Of a stretch of DNA of 8,351 nt, positions 6,903-8,351 are shown in pieces. This stretch comes from an uncultured Eudoraea sp. (GTDB taxonomy: Bacteria; Bacteroidota; Bacteroidia; Flavobacteriales; Flavobacteriaceae): NCBI GenBank assembly GCA_905479615.1, contig CAJQNH010000003.1, positions 1 through 8,351 of the forward strand, given 5' to 3'. Under the pieces are notes generated by a model. The model worked only from the letters and a program-made list of their open reading frames with translations, was not told the DNA's origin and made no database searches. Both the position numbers and the translations under genes were made by a program. Each line of letters starts with the position of its first letter. The stretch's first letter is position 1.

Positions 6903-7199
6903 ATGTTGATACGCATCGTTAAGTTGACTTTAAAAAAGGAAAATATTGCTAGTTTTGAGCAAATTTTTGAAGAAACCAAAGACTTTATCCGAAATTTTGA
7001 AGGTTGTCTTCACCTTGAACTTTATCAGGACAGAGAACATTCAAATATTTTCTTTACCTACAGTCACTGGGAAAAAGAAGAAAACCTGGATGCTTACAGA
7101 AAATCTGAATTCTTTAGAAATGTTTGGGGTAAAACAAAATTACTGTTTGAAGATAAGCCCGAGGCCTGGAGTGTAAACAGAATTAAATCAGTAGAATAA
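6903..7199 (+). CDS. Antibiotic biosynthesis monooxygenase (ABM) fold protein
   Basis: A 98-residue cytosolic protein of the ABM/quinol monooxygenase superfamily, a dimeric ferredoxin-like fold. The order fits: first beta strand MLIRIVKLTLK (1-11), helix about 15-31, then FEGCLHLELYQD (32-43), FFTYSHWE (50-57), a helix with LDAYRKSEFFRNVW (62-75), and a last strand about 88-94. Length is typical. Family members include cofactor-free oxygenases on quinols and heme-degrading proteins; many have no known substrate, so no reaction is given. The heme-degrading IsdG Asn/Trp/His set cannot be assigned with confidence. The ATG follows the stop of the SAM hydrolase-like gene with no base between, and gldF begins 4 bases after its own stop, so translation is probably coupled across all three. 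Confidence 0.85.
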   Translation: MLIRIVKLTLKKENIASFEQIFEETKDFIRNFEGCLHLELYQDREHSNIFFTYSHWEKEENLDAYRKSEFFRNVWGKTKLLFEDKPEAWSVNRIKSVE

Positions 7200-7203
7200 A
7201 CCT

Positions 7204-7935
7204 ATGCTTGCCATTTTTAAAAGAGAAGTATTTTCATTCTTCACAACACCGGTTGGTTATTTGATTATTGGCTTTTTTCTGGTACTCAACGGGCTGTTTT
7301 TATGGGTGTTTAAAGGTGAGTTTAACATATTTGAGTATGGTTTTGCAGATTTGAGTAAATTTTTTCTTTTAACTCCCTGGGTGTTTTTGTTCCTGATTCC
7401 TGCAGTGACCATGAAGAGCTTTTCCGAGGAAAAGAAAACCGGTACATTAGAATTACTTTTTATAAAGCCATTGAGTTTAGGACAAACAGTATATGGTAAG
7501 TTTTTTGGCGCATTATTCCTTGTGGTAATTGCCCTGATTCCAACCTTCCTTTATAGTATTTGTATTTCTCAATTGGGCATTACCGAGGGTAATTTAGATT
7601 GGGGTCTTATTTATGGATCATATTTTGGATTGTTTTTCTTAGCTATGAGCTACACAGCCATTGGAATTTTCACATCCACATTAACCGAAAATCAAATTGT
7701 AGCTTTTATCCTTGCCCTGGTTGGTTGTTTTATGTTCTATTATGGATTTGAAGCAGTTTCAACACTTTTCACTGATGGCGATATGGCGCAATTTGTAATT
7801 TCATTAGGAATGAAATCGCATTTTGAAGGAATTTCAAGGGGTGTTCTGGACAGCAGGGATTTAATTTATTTCTTCAGTCTGTCTGCTCTTTTTCTATTTT
7901 TTGCAATTGTCCAATTAAAAAACCATTCCAGGTAA
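7204..7935 (+). CDS. gldF: Gliding-associated ABC transporter permease GldF
   Basis: A 243-residue inner-membrane permease of the ABC-2 type. It begins with the typical short amphipathic stretch MLAIFKREVFSFFTTPVGYL and shows about six membrane segments (about 17-37, 56-70, 99-121, 136-158, 164-186, 221-238). The SEEKKTGTLELLFIKPLS stretch (74-91) after the second helix is the ABC-2 permease signature, and HFEGISRGVLDSRDLIYF (206-223) before the last helix is a further hallmark. GldF works with GldG and the ATPase GldA in an ABC transporter found genetically to matter for gliding in Flavobacterium johnsoniae; the substrate is unknown. gldA is not in the window. The last base of the TAA is also the A of the gldG ATG, so the pair is coupled. 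There is no clear Shine-Dalgarno before the ATG, as is usual in this phylum. Confidence 0.95.
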   Translation: MLAIFKREVFSFFTTPVGYLIIGFFLVLNGLFLWVFKGEFNIFEYGFADLSKFFLLTPWVFLFLIPAVTMKSFSEEKKTGTLELLFIKPLSLGQTVYGKFFGALFLVVIALIPTFLYSICISQLGITEGNLDWGLIYGSYFGLFFLAMSYTAIGIFTSTLTENQIVAFILALVGCFMFYYGFEAVSTLFTDGDMAQFVISLGMKSHFEGISRGVLDSRDLIYFFSLSALFLFFAIVQLKNHSR

Positions 7936-8351
7936 TGAAGCGAAATAAGTTACTTACTAATGGATTGGCCTTGCTTGTATTTATCCTGGTTAATATAGGT
8001 GCGAGTTTAATTTATACAAGAATAGATCTTACAGAAGATAAACGATATACCCTATCTGAACAGGCATCAGAAGCCGTATCAGTTTTTAATTCCCCTGTTG
8101 TAATTGATGTACTCCTGGAGGGTGAACTACCTGCCGAATTTGCAAAACTAAAAGCGGAAACCAAACAGATATTAGAGGAATTTGCCTTCATAAATAAGAA
8201 TGTAAAATATAACTTTGTTGACCCTCTTGCGGATAACTCCCAGCCCGAAGCCACTATTGCTGAATTGCAAAGTCTGGGATTAACCCCCGCGAATATAACA
8301 GTTGAAGAAAATGGAAGGGTATCGCAGGAAATTCTCTTTCCATGGGCTATG
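7935..8351 (+). CDS. gldG: Gliding-associated ABC transporter component GldG, 3' truncated by window end
   Basis: The frame is open from the ATG at 7935 to the last base, giving 139 residues of a protein that is normally over 500 long. It starts MKRNKLLTNGLALLVFILVN, an N-terminal membrane anchor (about 9-27), followed by the strongly conserved RIDLTEDKRYTLSEQA (29-44), then VVIDVLLEGELPAEFAKLK (55-73) and ETKQILEEFAFIN, all hallmarks of the GldG periplasmic/auxiliary-protein N-terminus (GldG-type ABC transporter domain). With GldF it forms the membrane part of the gliding-linked ABC transporter. It overlaps gldF by one base (TAATG). Nothing abnormal is seen in the visible part. Confidence 0.95.
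   Translation, partial: MKRNKLLTNGLALLVFILVNIGASLIYTRIDLTEDKRYTLSEQASEAVSVFNSPVVIDVLLEGELPAEFAKLKAETKQILEEFAFINKNVKYNFVDPLADNSQPEATIAELQSLGLTPANITVEENGRVSQEILFPWAM

Noticed and set aside
1..8351. CRISPR arrays, tRNA or rRNA genes, IS elements, phage genes
   Set aside because: No regular direct repeats, cloverleaf sequences, transposase motifs or terminal inverted repeats were seen on reading both strands.

Overview
The window looks like chromosomal DNA from a marine- or soil-type member of the Bacteroidota, most likely a gliding Flavobacteriaceae relative. The evidence is gldF followed by gldG, a two-component-regulator propeller protein (a class expanded in this phylum), the long form of PurC, AT-rich coding sequence, genes with little or no Shine-Dalgarno sequence, and TAnnTTTG-type -7 boxes.

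Region 1 (2-3723, + strand) is the unusual part. A propeller/triple-tyrosine membrane sensor, cut by the window start, has a coiled coil and a GAF-like domain where a kinase or DNA-binding output would be expected. Its stop codon overlaps the start of a small GluR0-like channel (ATGA overlap). This second protein has a signal peptide, a periplasmic amino-acid-binding-type bilobed domain split by a two-helix potassium pore, and an intact TVGYGD selectivity filter. The pair is a candidate sensor/ligand-gated K+ channel unit.

Region 2 (3724-4016) lies between convergent genes. It holds what looks like a short TPR-protein relic on the - strand and a weak hairpin just past purC; bases 3724-3829 hold nothing recognisable.

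Region 3 (4017-5942, - strand) is a two-gene unit, phoH then purC, with a 9-base gap. It is housekeeping.

Region 4 (5943-6071) is a 129-base divergent promoter region with candidate -7 boxes on both strands, arranged so that they overlap.

Region 5 (6072-8351, + strand) is a very tightly packed operon: a DUF62-family SAM hydrolase-like protein, a small ABM-fold monooxygenase-like protein, gldF, and gldG, which is cut by the window end. Junctions are 0 bases, 4 bases and a 1-base overlap, so translational coupling is likely. GldF and GldG are the membrane parts of an ABC transporter linked to gliding; the ATPase (GldA) is not in this window. The SAM hydrolase-like protein lacks two of the three residues described as catalytic in archaeal family members.
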